Origin: Bog-473 sp963750075
Lineage (GTDB): Bacteria; Actinomycetota; Acidimicrobiia; Acidimicrobiales; RAAP-2
DNA: 64,000 bases
Assembly: GCA_963750075.1 (NCBI GenBank)
Contig: CAVVPG010000009.1
Coordinates: 19,018-83,017 of the forward strand
Direction: 5' to 3'
The notes below the pieces were generated by a model, which did not search any database, was not told the DNA's origin, and saw nothing but the letters and a program-made list of their open reading frames with translations. The position numbers and the translations under genes are program-made. Shown here piece by piece: positions 34,865 through 44,297 of this stretch (position 1 is the stretch's first letter; every line of letters begins with the position of its first letter).

Positions 34865-35557
34865 TTAGGCGCTCGCCACCAGCCAGGCGAGGCCTCCGGC
34901 CAGGTGGCGCAGGTAGGCGGGCGTCTCCCACGCCCCGGGGAAGTGGCCGAGGGCCGTGTAGAAGCTGCGGGCGGGTCCCTCCTCGATGCACCAGGCCAGC
35001 GGGAACCCGCAGTCCGGGACGCGCCCGCCCGGCACCGACAGGTCGACCTGGTCCTCGGCCAGGCGGAGGAGGACGTGGGCCCCGGGGCGCAGCTCGCGGA
35101 AGAGATAGATCTCGTCGCGCCACTGCCAGCGGGCGCCGAGGTGCGCCGTGGCGGGGTGCCCGCCGTCGACCACGTCGATGGCGAAGTCCTGGGTCCAGGG
35201 GTGCCCGTCGAAGCGGGCGCCGAGGATCGCACCGTACTCGGGCCAGGTGTGGCTGGCGTCGGTGGCCGAGTGCACCCCGAGCACCCGCAGCCCGCCGTCC
35301 TGCCACGCCTCGTAGGACTCCGCCTTCTGCTCGTCGGTCCACGGCGTCTCCCCGATGGTGAACAGCGAGAGGACGCGGGCCGAGGCGACCTGGCGGGGGG
35401 ACACGTCGTGCACGTCGGTCACGACGATGGGGGTCAGGCCGGCCAGGCCGGCCAGCTCGCTGAGCCCGGTGGCCGCCTGGGCCAGCACGCCGTGCACGCC
35501 GGCCGGGCCCTCGACATAGGGGGAGACCTGCGTGACGATCAACATGTTGTCGGCCAT
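34865..35557 (-). CDS. ThuA-like (trehalose utilisation domain) protein
   Basis: A 230-residue protein from the ATG at 35557. It has the glutamine-amidotransferase-like fold of ThuA proteins: LIVTQVSPYVEGPAGVHGVL at the start, VLSLFTIGETPWTDEQKAES, GGLRVLGVHSATDASHTWPEYGAILGARFDGHPW, and PLAWCIEEGPARSFYTALGHFPGAWETPAYLRHLAGGLAWL near the C-terminus. ThuA domains occur with sugar or cyclic-compound catabolic genes, often as isomerase or epimerase-like helpers whose chemistry is poorly defined. It lies upstream of the alcohol dehydrogenase on the same strand, separated by operator 2, and is divergent from the RraA-like gene. Confidence 0.85.
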   Translation of the reverse strand: MADNMLIVTQVSPYVEGPAGVHGVLAQAATGLSELAGLAGLTPIVVTDVHDVSPRQVASARVLSLFTIGETPWTDEQKAESYEAWQDGGLRVLGVHSATDASHTWPEYGAILGARFDGHPWTQDFAIDVVDGGHPATAHLGARWQWRDEIYLFRELRPGAHVLLRLAEDQVDLSVPGGRVPDCGFPLAWCIEEGPARSFYTALGHFPGAWETPAYLRHLAGGLAWLVASA

Positions 35558-35674
35558 CGCCGGGAGTGTAGGGCTGGTGCGGAGGACCCGCCCGGTGGTC
35601 GAATGCACGCATCCGCGAGGCACCGCCCTCGCCGGGGGCCTGCCGGAGACGAGAAAAACGCGAGGAGACGCCAC

Positions 35675-36337
35675 GTGGGAACTGCGTACAGCGAGGACGA
35701 GACTGGGGCGGCCCTGGCCGGGTTGGGATCGGCGACGCTGGGGGAGTCGGGTGGGCGGGCCGCCGACCGCCGGCTGCGGCCCGCCTGGACCGGCGCGGCG
35801 GTGGCCGCCCCGGCGTACCCCGTCGGGTGCACCCCGGGGGACAACCTGGCGGTCCACGTCGCGGTGACGAAGGCCCCGCGGGGCAGCGTCCTCGTCGTCG
35901 ACGTCGGCCGCGTCGCCGACCGGGGCTACTGGGGCGAGGTCCTCACGACGGCGGCGGAGGCGGCGGGCCTGGCGGGCCTCGTCCTCGACGGTGGGGTGCG
36001 CGACGTGGCGGCGCTCGAGGCCCATGGCTTCCCGGTGTTCTCCTCGACCATCGCGCTCACGGGCGCGACGAAGGACAAGCCGGGCAGCGTGGGGGTCCCC
36101 GTGCGGGTGGGCGGCGTGCTGGTCTCGGCCGGGGACTGGGTGGTGGCCGACGTGGACGGCGTGACGTTCGTGCCGGGTGGGGCGCTCGGCGAGGTGCTGG
36201 CCGCGGGCAGGGAGCGGGAGGCGAAGGAGGCCGGCTTCTTCGATGCTCTGCGGGCGGGTTCGACGACGGTGGAGCTCCTCGGTCTCGACGCCTCGCTCGT
36301 CACCGGCGGCGGCACCGGTGGCACAATGCGACCATGA
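35675..36337 (+). CDS. RraA-like / 4-hydroxy-4-methyl-2-oxoglutarate aldolase family protein
   Basis: A 220-residue protein from the GTG at 35675, with GAGGAG about 8 bases upstream. Family segments are GDNLAVHVAVTKAPRGSVLVVDVG, the signature AGLAGLVLDGGVRDVAALEAHGFPVFS (with the Arg-Asp used in catalysis by HMG/CHA aldolases), and VLVSAGDWVVADVDGVTFVP. Members either cleave 4-hydroxy-4-methyl-2-oxoglutarate and 4-carboxy-4-hydroxy-2-oxoadipate in aromatic breakdown or act as RraA. In this catabolic context an aldolase or oxaloacetate-decarboxylase role is more likely. Its stop overlaps the start of the SRPBCC gene (ATGA). Confidence 0.85.
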   Translation: MGTAYSEDETGAALAGLGSATLGESGGRAADRRLRPAWTGAAVAAPAYPVGCTPGDNLAVHVAVTKAPRGSVLVVDVGRVADRGYWGEVLTTAAEAAGLAGLVLDGGVRDVAALEAHGFPVFSSTIALTGATKDKPGSVGVPVRVGGVLVSAGDWVVADVDGVTFVPGGALGEVLAAGREREAKEAGFFDALRAGSTTVELLGLDASLVTGGGTGGTMRP

Positions 36338-36837
36338 CCGAGGAGACCCAGACGGACCAGGCAGCGACCGAACGTTTCGAGGTGCAGCGGAAGATCCCGG
36401 CCGAACCGTCCCGGATCTTCGCCGTCTTGCGTGACCCGCAGGGCCACGTGACCATCGACAGCTCCGGCATGTTGATGGACGCCACCGGCGAGCCGGCGAG
36501 CAAGGTGGGCGACGAGTTCGTCGTGCACATGGACCGTGAGGCGCTCCACGACTACGACCTGGGTCGCTACGACGTGACCGTGACGATCACGAAGTTCGAG
36601 CCCGACCGCGAGATCGCCTGGACGATCCTCGGGCAGATCCGCCCCCAGATCGGCCACGTGTACGGCTACACCCTCGAGCCGGCCGAGGGCGGGACGCTGG
36701 TGACCTCCTACTACGACTGGTCGGACATCGACCCGGCCTACAAGGAGGCCAACATCTTCCCGGTGATCTCGGAGACGGCGTTGCGCGCCACGCTCGGCAT
36801 CCTGGAGCGGACACTGGCCCGGTCGACGACGTGGTGA
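36334..36837 (+). CDS. SRPBCC / polyketide-cyclase-like protein
   Basis: A 167-residue START-like protein. It begins with ERFEVQRKIPAEPSRIFAVLRDPQGHVTIDSSG (the typical first strand and helix), continues FEPDREIAWTILGQI and YTLEPAEGGTLVTSYYDWSDI, and ends with the long helix VISETALRATLGILERTLA. Such proteins bind hydrophobic ligands in a deep cavity. It is translationally coupled to the RraA-like aldolase gene. No catalytic residue can be assigned. A sterically similar ligand-binding or cyclase role is possible. Confidence 0.83.
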   Translation: MTEETQTDQAATERFEVQRKIPAEPSRIFAVLRDPQGHVTIDSSGMLMDATGEPASKVGDEFVVHMDREALHDYDLGRYDVTVTITKFEPDREIAWTILGQIRPQIGHVYGYTLEPAEGGTLVTSYYDWSDIDPAYKEANIFPVISETALRATLGILERTLARSTTW

Positions 36838-36922
36838 GCGCCACGCGCTGATCTCTGCGCCGTGCCGGTCGTCACACTCCCCGAGGGCTCGTAGGCGCAC
36901 CGCCCAGGCGGCTCCACCGGCG

Positions 36923-38072
36923 CTAGCAGATGCGGGGCAGCGGGTCGCCGACGAGCGTGTCGACGATGCGGGTGCCGCCCATGGCGGTGCGCAGCACGAC
37001 GATGCCGGGGGGCTCGGCCACGATCTCGCCGACCCGCACGGCGTCGGCGCCGTGGACGTGCGCTCGCAGGGCGTCGAGCGCGGCGATCCGCCTGGTCGGG
37101 TGCCACCACGGCCACGAGCTTCCCCTCGTTGGCCACGTAGAGCGGGTCGATACCGAGCAGCTCGCAGGCGGCGGCGACTTCGGGCCGCACCGGCAGCGCC
37201 GTCTCTTCCAGGACGACGGTCAGGTCCGCGTCGCGGGCCAGCTCGTTGCACACGGTCCCGACACCCCCGCGGGTCGAGTCGCGCAGCCAGCGCGTCCGCG
37301 GCGCCGCGGCGAGCAGCGCCTCCACCATGGTGTGCAGCGGCGCCGTGTCCGAGGCGATGTCCGCCTCCAGAGCCAGGTCGCCCCGAGCCAGCATGACGGC
37401 CGTCCCGTGGTCGCCCATGGTGCCCGAGAGGAGCACGACGTCGCCGACGGTCACCGCCGACGGCGGCCAGGTCGCGGCCGGCCGGGACGATCCCGACCCC
37501 GGCCGTCGTGATGTACATCCCGTCGGCCGCGCCACGGTCGACGACCTTGGTGTCGCCGGTCACGACGGGCACGCCTGCGGCCGCCGCGGCCTCGGCCATG
37601 TCCGCCACCACCTCGCGCAGCACGTCGACGGGCAGGCCCTCCTCGAGCACGAAGGCGGCGGAGAGCGCGAGGGGGCGCGCCCCCATCATGGCCAGGTCGT
37701 TGATGGTCCCGTGCACGGCCAGGTGGCCCACCGAGCCGCCGGGGAACCGTAAGGGCTTCACGACGTAGGAGTCGGTGCTGAAGGCCAGCCGCTCGCCCGA
37801 GGGCAGACCCACGACCGCCGCGTCGGTCAGCGGGGTCGCCCCCGAGGTGCCGTCGGCCTCGGGGGCCGCAGCGAAGGCGGGGAGGAACACCGCGTCGAGG
37901 AGAGCCGCCGACGCCTTCCCGCCGGCCCCGTGGGCCAGGGTGATGACCTTCTCGCGCAGGCGGGGGCGCCGGCGCCGGAAGGCCTCGATGCGCCCGAAGA
38001 CGGCCGCCTCGCGCCCGCCGGTTCCCCTCGGGCGCCGTCGCCGGCCGCGGAGTGGTGCGCCGCCTCGGTCAC
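36923..38072 (-). pseudogene. hypE: [NiFe] hydrogenase maturation protein HypE, frameshifted
   Basis: HypE dehydrates the thiocarbamate made by HypF to cyanide for the active-site iron. The product begins at a GTG (38072) overlapping the upstream SIS stop. Pieces in three frames are: VITLAHGAGGKASAALLDAVFLP and GGSVGHLAVHGTINDLAMMGARPLALSA; then VGDVVLLSGTMGDHGTAVMLARGDLAL and RWLRDSTRGGVGTVCNELA; then VAEPPGIVVLRTAMGGTRIVDTL ending in the essential Cys tail PLPRIC before the TAG at 36923. Frameshifts are near 38030, 37470 and 37085. All motifs survive, so sequencing error or recent decay are both possible. Confidence 0.85.
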
Positions 38073-38766
38073 GCCGGGCGACCCGTCGTCGCGAACGCCG
38101 CCTGGCCCGGCAGGCGGCGCTGGACCGACTCCCACAGTTGCGAGCAGGAGTGCGTCCTGGGTCTCCTGGATCCGGTGCACGCTCTCGGAGCGCACGACGA
38201 GGCAGTGGTGGACGGCGTCGCTCACGGCCATGCCCGAGCCCTCGTAGCCGCAGAGCCCGACCGTCAGCAGGCCGCGTCGGGCCGCCTCCTCGAAGGCGCG
38301 CAAGCATGTCCACCGAGTCGCCGCTGGTGGAGAAGCCGACGGCGATGTCGCCTGCGGTGGCGTGGGCGATGAGCTGGCGGGAGAAGACGAGCTCGAAGCC
38401 GACGTCGTTGGAGAGCGCGGTGAGTACGGCCTGGTCCTCGACCAGGGACAGTGCGGGCAGGGGACGGCCGTGCGGGGGGTGGCGGAACAGCTCGGCCGAG
38501 CCCTGGGCGTCGGTGGCGCTGCCACCGTTGCCGAAGGTGAAGAGGCGGCCACCCCGTGCGAAGCGCTCAGCCATGGCGGCAGCCGCCGCCTCGAGCTGCT
38601 CGGCGCAGCGATCCAGGGTGGCGGCACGCAGCGCGGCGCTCTCCTCGATCTTGCCGCGGGCCGAGGCCACGAGGTCGGCCAGGAGCGAGCCCGCGTCGCG
38701 CTCTTCCGCCTCGATGAAGGGGTACAGGAAACCCGTCGGCTCCGGGGCGCTCGTGCGCTCACTCAT
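38069..38766 (-). pseudogene. SIS-domain phosphoheptose isomerase-like protein, frameshifted
   Basis: The product starts at the ATG at 38766 (overlapping the upstream stop). GRLFTFGNGGSATDAQGSAELFRHP, ALSNDVGFELVFSRQLIAHA and GDIAVGFSTSGDSVDML are the SIS sugar-phosphate-binding elements of GmhA-like isomerases. After a frameshift near 38305 the protein continues FEEAARRGLLTVGLCGYEGSGMA and RIQETQDALLLAT. After another near 38135 it ends WESVQRRLPGQAAFATTGRPA before the TGA overlapping hypE. GmhA-like genes inside hyp clusters are known from actinobacterial uptake hydrogenase loci (recalled, not checked). Their role there is unclear. Confidence 0.78.
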
Positions 38767-39507
38767 GGGATCCCGCCAGGCTCGTCACGGCGACGCCGGC
38801 GTGCACCAGGACCAGGTCGCCGGGTCGAAGGTCGTCCACGAGGCGGCCGTCGATCTGCTCGGTGTGCCCGCCGGCGAGCACCTCGACGCGCCCCTCCGCG
38901 AGGACCGTGCGGACCTCGGCGCACGCGGCCCTCGTCCGAGCAGGTCACGCAGACGTCGTCGGGGCGGTCGGGCCCGGGCGCCAGCAGCCCGGGGTGCTCG
39001 AAGACGACGTGGGTCAGCTCCCAGAGCAGGTGGTAGAGGAGGACGAGGTCGCCCGAGCGCGCCGCCACCGGCGCCGGTGTCGTCGTCGAGCCACACGACG
39101 TGGTCGGCCAGGGCCAATCCGTTCCCCGGACCGGGTCTCGGGCCGGCACCGATCCAGAGGCTCGTCAGGCCCCAGGCGTCGGCCCGGGCGATGAGGTCGC
39201 ACGCGACGGGATCGGCGGCGGTGCTGACGACCAGGAGGACGTCGCCGGGGCGGGCGAGCGAAGCGCACCGCCTCGGCGGCGCCGGAGGCGTCGATGCTGA
39301 CGGCCGGCAGGGCGCGCTTGCCGACGATGACCGGGTGCACGAACTCGACGGCGACGTGGCGGGCGTGGGCGGGCCACGTCGGCGCGACGCACCACATGGT
39401 GGCCCGGCGGCGAAGCGGCGGGCCAGGGCCAGCGCGGCCCACGAGAGGTCCTCGGCCGGCTCCGGGTCGGGCCCTGCGGTGGCGTCGCCCGGCTGGGGCC
39501 GGTGCAT
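38759..39507 (-). pseudogene. SIS domain fused to a HypC/HupF-like chaperone domain, frameshifted
   Basis: Starting at the ATG at 39507 (or the GTG at 39516), frames can be stitched across about four single-base shifts (near 39410, 39262, 39075 and 38930). They give an SIS-type domain (VAVEFVHPVIVGKRALPAVS, FARPGDVLLVVSTAADPVACDLI, LLYHLLWELTHVVFEHPGLL) followed by DDVCVTCSDEGR and EVRTVLAEGRVEVLAGGH, then LRPGDLVLVHAGVAVTSL. The last part is a HypC/HybG/HupF domain with the C-x-x-C near its beginning. It would be a second HypC-like chaperone covalently joined to a sugar-isomerase fold. Its stop overlaps the next SIS gene. Confidence 0.7.
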
Positions 39508-39515
39508 GCCCGCCA

Positions 39516-41869
39516 CTATGCCCCCGGCGCTTGGCGGCTCGGAAGCCGGCCACAGCGGCCTGTCCGAGCGCCAGCCCGCCGTCGTTCGGTGGCACGAGCC
39601 GATGGGTCAGGACCACGAGGCCGCGCGCCTCGATCTCGCGGCGGGCCAGTCCCCAAGCAGCACGACGTTCTGGAACACGCCGCCACTCAAGGCGACGACG
39701 TCGATCCCGGTCCGCGCGTGCTCCCGTCGCCGTGGCGTCGGCCAGCGACCCGGGCCACCGCGGCATGGAAGCCGGCGGCCATGGCGGCGGTGGCGACCCC
39801 GGCCCGCAGGTCGGCCACTGAGCGCCCGCAGGACGGGCGAGGGGTCGAGCTCGTCACCGCGCAGGTCGAAGCGGTAGGTGCGGGGCGGGCGTGCCGCCTG
39901 CCTCGGCCGCCCATTGGAGCTCCATGGCCGCCTGGGCCTCGTAGCTGGCCTCGTGGCAAAGGCCGAGCAGCGAGCTGACCGCGTCGAAGAGCCTCCCCAT
40001 GCTCGACGTCGGCACGCACCCGGTCCCGCGCTCGAGCTGACGCGCCAAGAGTCGGCTCGCTCCTCGGGCGGCACGGCGGTGACCGCAGGCAGGTCGTCCG
40101 TCCACTCGATCCCGGCCGCCCAGAGATGTGCCAGCGCGGTCCGGCACGGCCGGCGGATGGCGGCATCCCCGCCGGGCAACGGCACCCGCCTGAGGTGCGC
40201 CGCGCGGGCGAAGCCGTCGTAGCCGGCCACGAGGATCTCGCCTCCCCAGATGGTCCCGTCCGTCCCGAAGCCGGTCCCGTCGAAGGCGACGCCGATGACG
40301 CGTCGGCCGGCGGCCACGCCGTGCTCCGCCATGAGCGAGGCGATGTGGGCGTGGTGGTGCTGCACCTCGGCGACGGGCCCGTCGGAGGATGCGTCGGCCC
40401 AGCGGCGCGTCTGGTAGCCGGGGTGCGCGTCGGCAGAGACGCATCCCGCCGGGATGTCGTAGAGGCCGGAGAGCTGGCGGGTGGAGCGCTCGAAGGCGGT
40501 CCACGTCTCGAGGCTGCCCATGTCGCCGATGTGCTGGCTCATGAAGGCGTCGTGGCCCGAGGCGAGGCAGAACGCGTTCTTCAGCTCGCCACCGACCGCC
40601 AAGGTGGGAGCGGCGGCGAAGGGGAGCCGGACGGGGAGCGGCGCGTAGCCCCGCGAACGTCGCAGCGGCAGCTCGCGCCCCGTGGCCGGGTCGACCTCGA
40701 GCACCGAGTCGTCGCAGGGGACGTGGATGGGCCGGTCGTGCAGGAGCCAGGCGTCGGCGATGGAGCCCAGCCGCCGACGCGCGTCGGCGTCCTCGAAGCA
40801 GATCGGCTCGTCGGTCAGGTTGCCGCTCGTCATGACGAGGGCGGACGGCGGTGCCGCGCCGGGGTGGCCCGGCACCGGGGCGAAGAGCAGGTGGTGCAGC
40901 GGGGTGTACGGCAACAGCACGCCGAGCCGGGGGTTGCCGGGCGTGACGAGCGCGGAGAGCGCGGTGCCGCGCCGGCGGCGCACGAGCACGATCGGCCGTG
41001 CGGCCGAGGCCAGGAGGTCGGCCTCGGCGGGTCCGAGGTGGGCCAGGGCGGCCGCTGTCCCGAGGTCGCGCACCATGACCGCGAACGGCTTCTCCACGCG
41101 GTGCTTGCGCGCGCGCAGCCGCTCGAGCCGCGGCGTCGGACATGGCGTCGCACGCCAGGTGGTAGCCGCCGAGGCCCTTGACGGCGACGATCTCGCCGCA
41201 GGCCAGCGCCGCCTGTGCGGCGGCGAGTGCGGCATCGGTCAGCCTCCACCCGGCACCGCCCTCGGCCGGACTCGAACCACAAGCGCGGCCCGCAGTCGGC
41301 ACACGCCAGCGGCTGGGCGTGGAAGCGGCGGTCCGCCGGGTCGTGGTACTCGGCGGCGCAGGCGTCGCACATGGCGAACCCCGCCATCGTGGTGTTGGGG
41401 CGGTCGTAAGGGAGGCTGATCGTGATGGTGAAGCGGGGGCCGCAGTTGGTGCAGTTGATGAACGGGTAGCGGGCTCGGCGGTCGGAGTGGCCGAACAGCT
41501 CGGCGAGGCAGTCGGCGCAGGTCGCGAGGTCGGGCGACACGAAGGTCCGGACCGGGCCGCCGACGGTGGCTCTCGACGATGGCGAAACCCGACTCGCCCG
41601 AGGGCACGGATCTGTTCGGTCACGATGCTCGCGATGCGGGCCGGCCGGGGCGCTTCGGTCGACCAGGCGGGCCGAGGAACTCGTCGGCCGCCGCGCCGGC
41701 CCCCTCGACCTCGACGAAGACACCCTCGGTGTCGTTGCCGACGTGCCCGGCCAGGCCGAGGCGCGTGGCGAGCCGGTGCACGTGGGGCCGGAACCCGACG
41801 CCCTGGACGAGGCCGGCCACACGGAGCCGGCGGCGGACCACCGTCCCCGAGCGTGGCCAGGCCGGTCAT
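39516..41869 (-). pseudogene. hypF: [NiFe] hydrogenase maturation carbamoyltransferase HypF, many frameshifts
   Basis: HypF makes a thiocarbamate on HypE from carbamoyl phosphate. In order and in alternating frames: acylphosphatase domain (RRLRVAGLVQGVGFRPHVHR); two zinc-finger modules (CADCLAELF...INCTNCGPRFT and CDACAAEYHDP...ACADCGPRL); a YrdC-like domain (EIVAVKGLGGYHLACDA, KHRVEKPFAVMVRDLG); and a Kae1-like domain (AEVQHHHAHIASLMAEHG, GVAFDGTGFGTDGTIWGGE, DVVALSGGVFQNVVLLG, LVPPNDGGLALGQAAVAGF). At least eight single-base shifts interrupt it. The stop TAG at 39516 is reached only if one G is added to a G run near 39525. The start overlaps the hypD stop. Confidence 0.85.
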
Positions 41870-43007
41870 GCCTGGAGAACCGCTGCGCCGCCCCAGGGTC
41901 ACCGCCGCCTCGCGATGCATCCGCCCGAAGTTGTAGTAGGCCGCGCAGGCGCCCTCCGACGAGACCATGCAGGTGCCGATGGGTGTCTCGGGCGTGCACG
42001 CCGTGCCGAAGACCTTGCACTCCCACGGCTTGATGACCCCCTTGAGCACCTCGCCGCACTGGCACGCCTTGGGGTCCGCCACCCGGACGTTGGGGATCGC
42101 GTAGCGCAGCTCGGCGTCGAAGGCGGCGAACTCCGGGCGCAGCTTCAGACCGCTCTGCGCGATGAAGCCCAGCCCGCGCCACTCGAAGTGTGGCCGCAGC
42201 TCGAAGACCTCGGCCAGCACGGCCAGGGCCCGGGGATTGCCTCCCTCGCGCACCACCCTCGAGTACTGGTTCTCGACCTCGCAGCGGCCCTCCCGGATCT
42301 GCGTGAGCAGCATGGCGATGGCGTGCAGGATGTCGAGCGGCTCGAAGCCGGCGGTGACCAGGGGCAGCCCGTACTCGGCCGGCACGAAGCGGTAGGGGCG
42401 TTGCCCGACCACGGTGGAGACGTGGCCCGGGCCGAGGAAGCCGTCGAGGCGGAGGTCGGGGGACTCGAGGATCGCCCGGAGCGGGGGCACGATCGTGACG
42501 TGGTTGGAGAAGACGGCGAAGTTGGTCACGCCCCTCGCCCGCGCCTCCAGGAGCGTGAGTGCCGTCGACGGCGCGGTCGTCTCGAAGCCCACGGCGAAGA
42601 AGACCACGTTGCGGCCCGGGTTCTCCGTCGGCGATCCGGAGCGCATCGAGCGGCGAGTAGACGAAGCGGATGTCCGCGCCGGATGCTTTGGCGTCGAGCA
42701 GGTTGCCCTTGCTGCCCGGGACGCGCATCATGTCGCCGAAGGAGGTGAAGATCACGTCGGGCTCCATGGCGACGGCGATGGCGTCGTCCACCCGCCCCAT
42801 GGGGATCACGCAGACGGGGCACCCCGGGCCGTGCACCAGTTCGACGTTGGCCGGAAGGACGTGCTCGATGCCGTGGCGGTAGATGGTGTGCGTGTGGCCG
42901 CCGCAGACCTCCATGAACTTGAACGCGTCCTCACCGGCGAGCGCGGTGATCTGCGCCACCAGTGCCCGGGCTGTCGTCGGGTCCCTGTACTCGTCGACGA
43001 ACCGCAT
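41866..43007 (-). pseudogene. hypD: [NiFe] hydrogenase maturation protein HypD, frameshifted
   Basis: HypD is the iron-sulfur scaffold on which, with HypC, the Fe(CN)2CO group is assembled. The first frame from the ATG at 43007 has KFMEVCGGHTHTIYRHGIEHVLP and LVHGPGCPVCVIPMGRVDDAI (the conserved Cys residues) and IFTSFGDMMRVPGSKGNLL. After a one-base shift near 42630 it continues NPGRNVVFFAVGFETTAPSTAL, LPLVTAGFEPLDILHAIAML, VFGTACTPETPIGTCMVSSEGACAAYY and HREAAVTLG. A second shift near 41890 is needed to reach the TGA overlapping hypF. All four C-terminal cluster Cys positions appear present. Confidence 0.87.
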
Positions 43008-43132
43008 CGGGTCTCCGGTGCTTCCGGCCTATGCCGCCCGCCGGCGGGAGGCGGCCTGTGAGCCCCCCGGGATGCCGGCGATGAGCTCGGCCCGCTTCTC
43101 GACGAACCCGGGGGCGATCTCCAGCATCCCCA

Positions 43133-43441
43133 TCACGTCCGTCCCGACCCCCTCGAAAGCCTGGGTTCATTCGAGACCCTGGACTCCCCGAACGCCGTGA
43201 GCTCGTCGTCGTAGGCCTGGCCCATCAGCTGCAGGGTCGCCAGAGCGAGGGCGGCCTCCTCCTCGTCGATCTTCGACATGGCGAAGCCCACGTGGATGAG
43301 CACCCAGTCGCCGGGCGAGAGGGGCTCGTCCTCGAGCAGGCCGATGTTCACCTCCCGCGTCACGCCGGACACGTCCACCCTGGCCAGGTGGCCGTTGGCC
43401 TGCGAGATCTCCTGCAATTGTCCCGGGATGCCCAGGCACAT
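43133..43441 (-). CDS. hypC: [NiFe] hydrogenase assembly chaperone HypC
   Basis: A 102-residue protein beginning MCLGIPGQLQEI, whose N-terminal Cys is the essential iron-binding residue of HypC. GGAGG lies about 10 bases before the ATG at 43441. VDVSGVTREVNIGLL and LSPGDWVLIHVGFAMSKIDEEEA are the other family signatures. HypC carries the iron group together with HypD. The C-terminus after GQAYDDEL is longer than usual and may include read-through caused by a frameshift. Between this gene and hypD, a frame ending in MLEIAPGFVEKRAELIAG could be the lost tail of a small protein. This copy is separate from the SIS-fused HypC-like domain. Confidence 0.9.
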   Translation of the reverse strand: MCLGIPGQLQEISQANGHLARVDVSGVTREVNIGLLEDEPLSPGDWVLIHVGFAMSKIDEEEAALALATLQLMGQAYDDELTAFGESRVSNEPRLSRGSGRT

Positions 43442-43455
43442 GTCGTTCCCGCCTC

Positions 43456-43572
43456 CTACTCGCCCTTGACCGCGTGGACGTCGACACGGGGGTCGTGCGG
43501 CAGCTCCCCGGGGTGGGGCACGTGGCGTATCGCGTCGTGCCCGCTGCCGCCCATGTCGCTCCTATCGCTCAT
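43456..43572 (-). CDS. Possible small protein at the head of the hyp operon
   Basis: A 38-codon frame (MSDRSDMGGSGHDAIRHVPH..., ending DPRVDVHAVKGE) whose stop lies 14 bp before hypC on the same strand. It contains four His residues. The ATG at 43572 has only a weak upstream GGGG. It is plausible as a small hydrogenase-associated protein, but no family is recognised and it may be leader sequence. Confidence 0.35.
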   Translation of the reverse strand: MSDRSDMGGSGHDAIRHVPHPGELPHDPRVDVHAVKGE

Positions 43573-43720
43573 GGAGACCCCGACTCGTGTCGTAGAAGCC
43601 GGACCCGACCGTCGTCGCGTGCACGGTTCGGGCCGGTGTCCCGTCTGCGGCCCCTCTGCGATGCCCATCCTAGATGCGCGTCCCGCGAGCCTGGTCCCGG
43701 AGCGTCGCCCGGACGCTCCC

Positions 43721-44203
43721 TCAGGTGCAGTCGGCGCAGCGTCCCAGCATTGCGAAATGGTGCGGGTCGATGGTGAACCCGAACTTCGCCCGTGCCTCCC
43801 CGGCCAGGTCGTCGAACAGCGTCTCGGGCACCTCGATCAGCGTGCCGCACTCCTCGCACACGAAGTGGCCGTGCACTGCCGTGGCCAGGTGATACGTCGC
43901 CGGCCCATGACCGAAATGCGAGTGGACGACGATGCCGAGCCGCTCCAGCTCGTCGAGGTTGCGGTAGATGGTCGAGATGTGGATGTCGGGGGCCTCGGCC
44001 TGGACCTCGCTACCCAGCTCCTCGGCGGTGCGGTGACCCTTCGAAGCGAAGAGCGCTCGGAGCAGCAGCCGGCGGGAAGACGTCACCCGGCCCCCGTGCT
44101 GACGCACGAGCTCGAGCGCGTCCTCCACCCCTGCCGCCTCCGCGGGACCCGCCGGTTCGGTCGGGGAACGCCGGCTCACGCTGCGATCGTACCGGGACGT
44201 CAT
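43721..44203 (-). CDS. Fur-family metalloregulator, probably nickel-responsive (Nur-like)
   Basis: About 160 residues. The DNA-binding half reads LVRQHGGRVTSSRRLLLRALFAS and DIHISTIYRNLDELERLGIVVHS, the Fur winged helix. The dimer/metal half has HFGHGPATYHLA, HGHFVCEECGTLIEVPE (Cys pair) and HHFAMLGRCADC at the C-terminus, a second C-x-x-C for structural zinc. It is divergent from a NiCoT nickel permease gene with a Nur-box-like palindrome between them, and it heads the hyp cluster. The inference is a Nur-type nickel uptake regulator rather than FurA or Zur. An in-frame GTG at 44209 is an alternative start. Confidence 0.85.
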   Translation of the reverse strand: MTSRYDRSVSRRSPTEPAGPAEAAGVEDALELVRQHGGRVTSSRRLLLRALFASKGHRTAEELGSEVQAEAPDIHISTIYRNLDELERLGIVVHSHFGHGPATYHLATAVHGHFVCEECGTLIEVPETLFDDLAGEARAKFGFTIDPHHFAMLGRCADCT

Positions 44204-44231
44204 CCGCACCCGGGATCGGCTCCGTACTCCC

Positions 44232-44252
44232 TATTGCGACGAGATCGCAATA
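44232..44252. promoter_or_regulatory. Nur-box-like operator
   Basis: TATTGCGA and TCGCAATA are perfect 8-bp inverted arms around the 5-bp spacer CGAGA. The spacing and TTGC...GCAA ends resemble the Streptomyces Nur box (TTGCAA-N5-TTGCAA, from memory). It lies between the Fur/Nur-type gene and the nickel permease gene. Confidence 0.75.
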
Positions 44253-44297
44253 ACCATACAGTGCCCTGGGAGGGCCGAACGCGGGAGGTGTGAGGAG

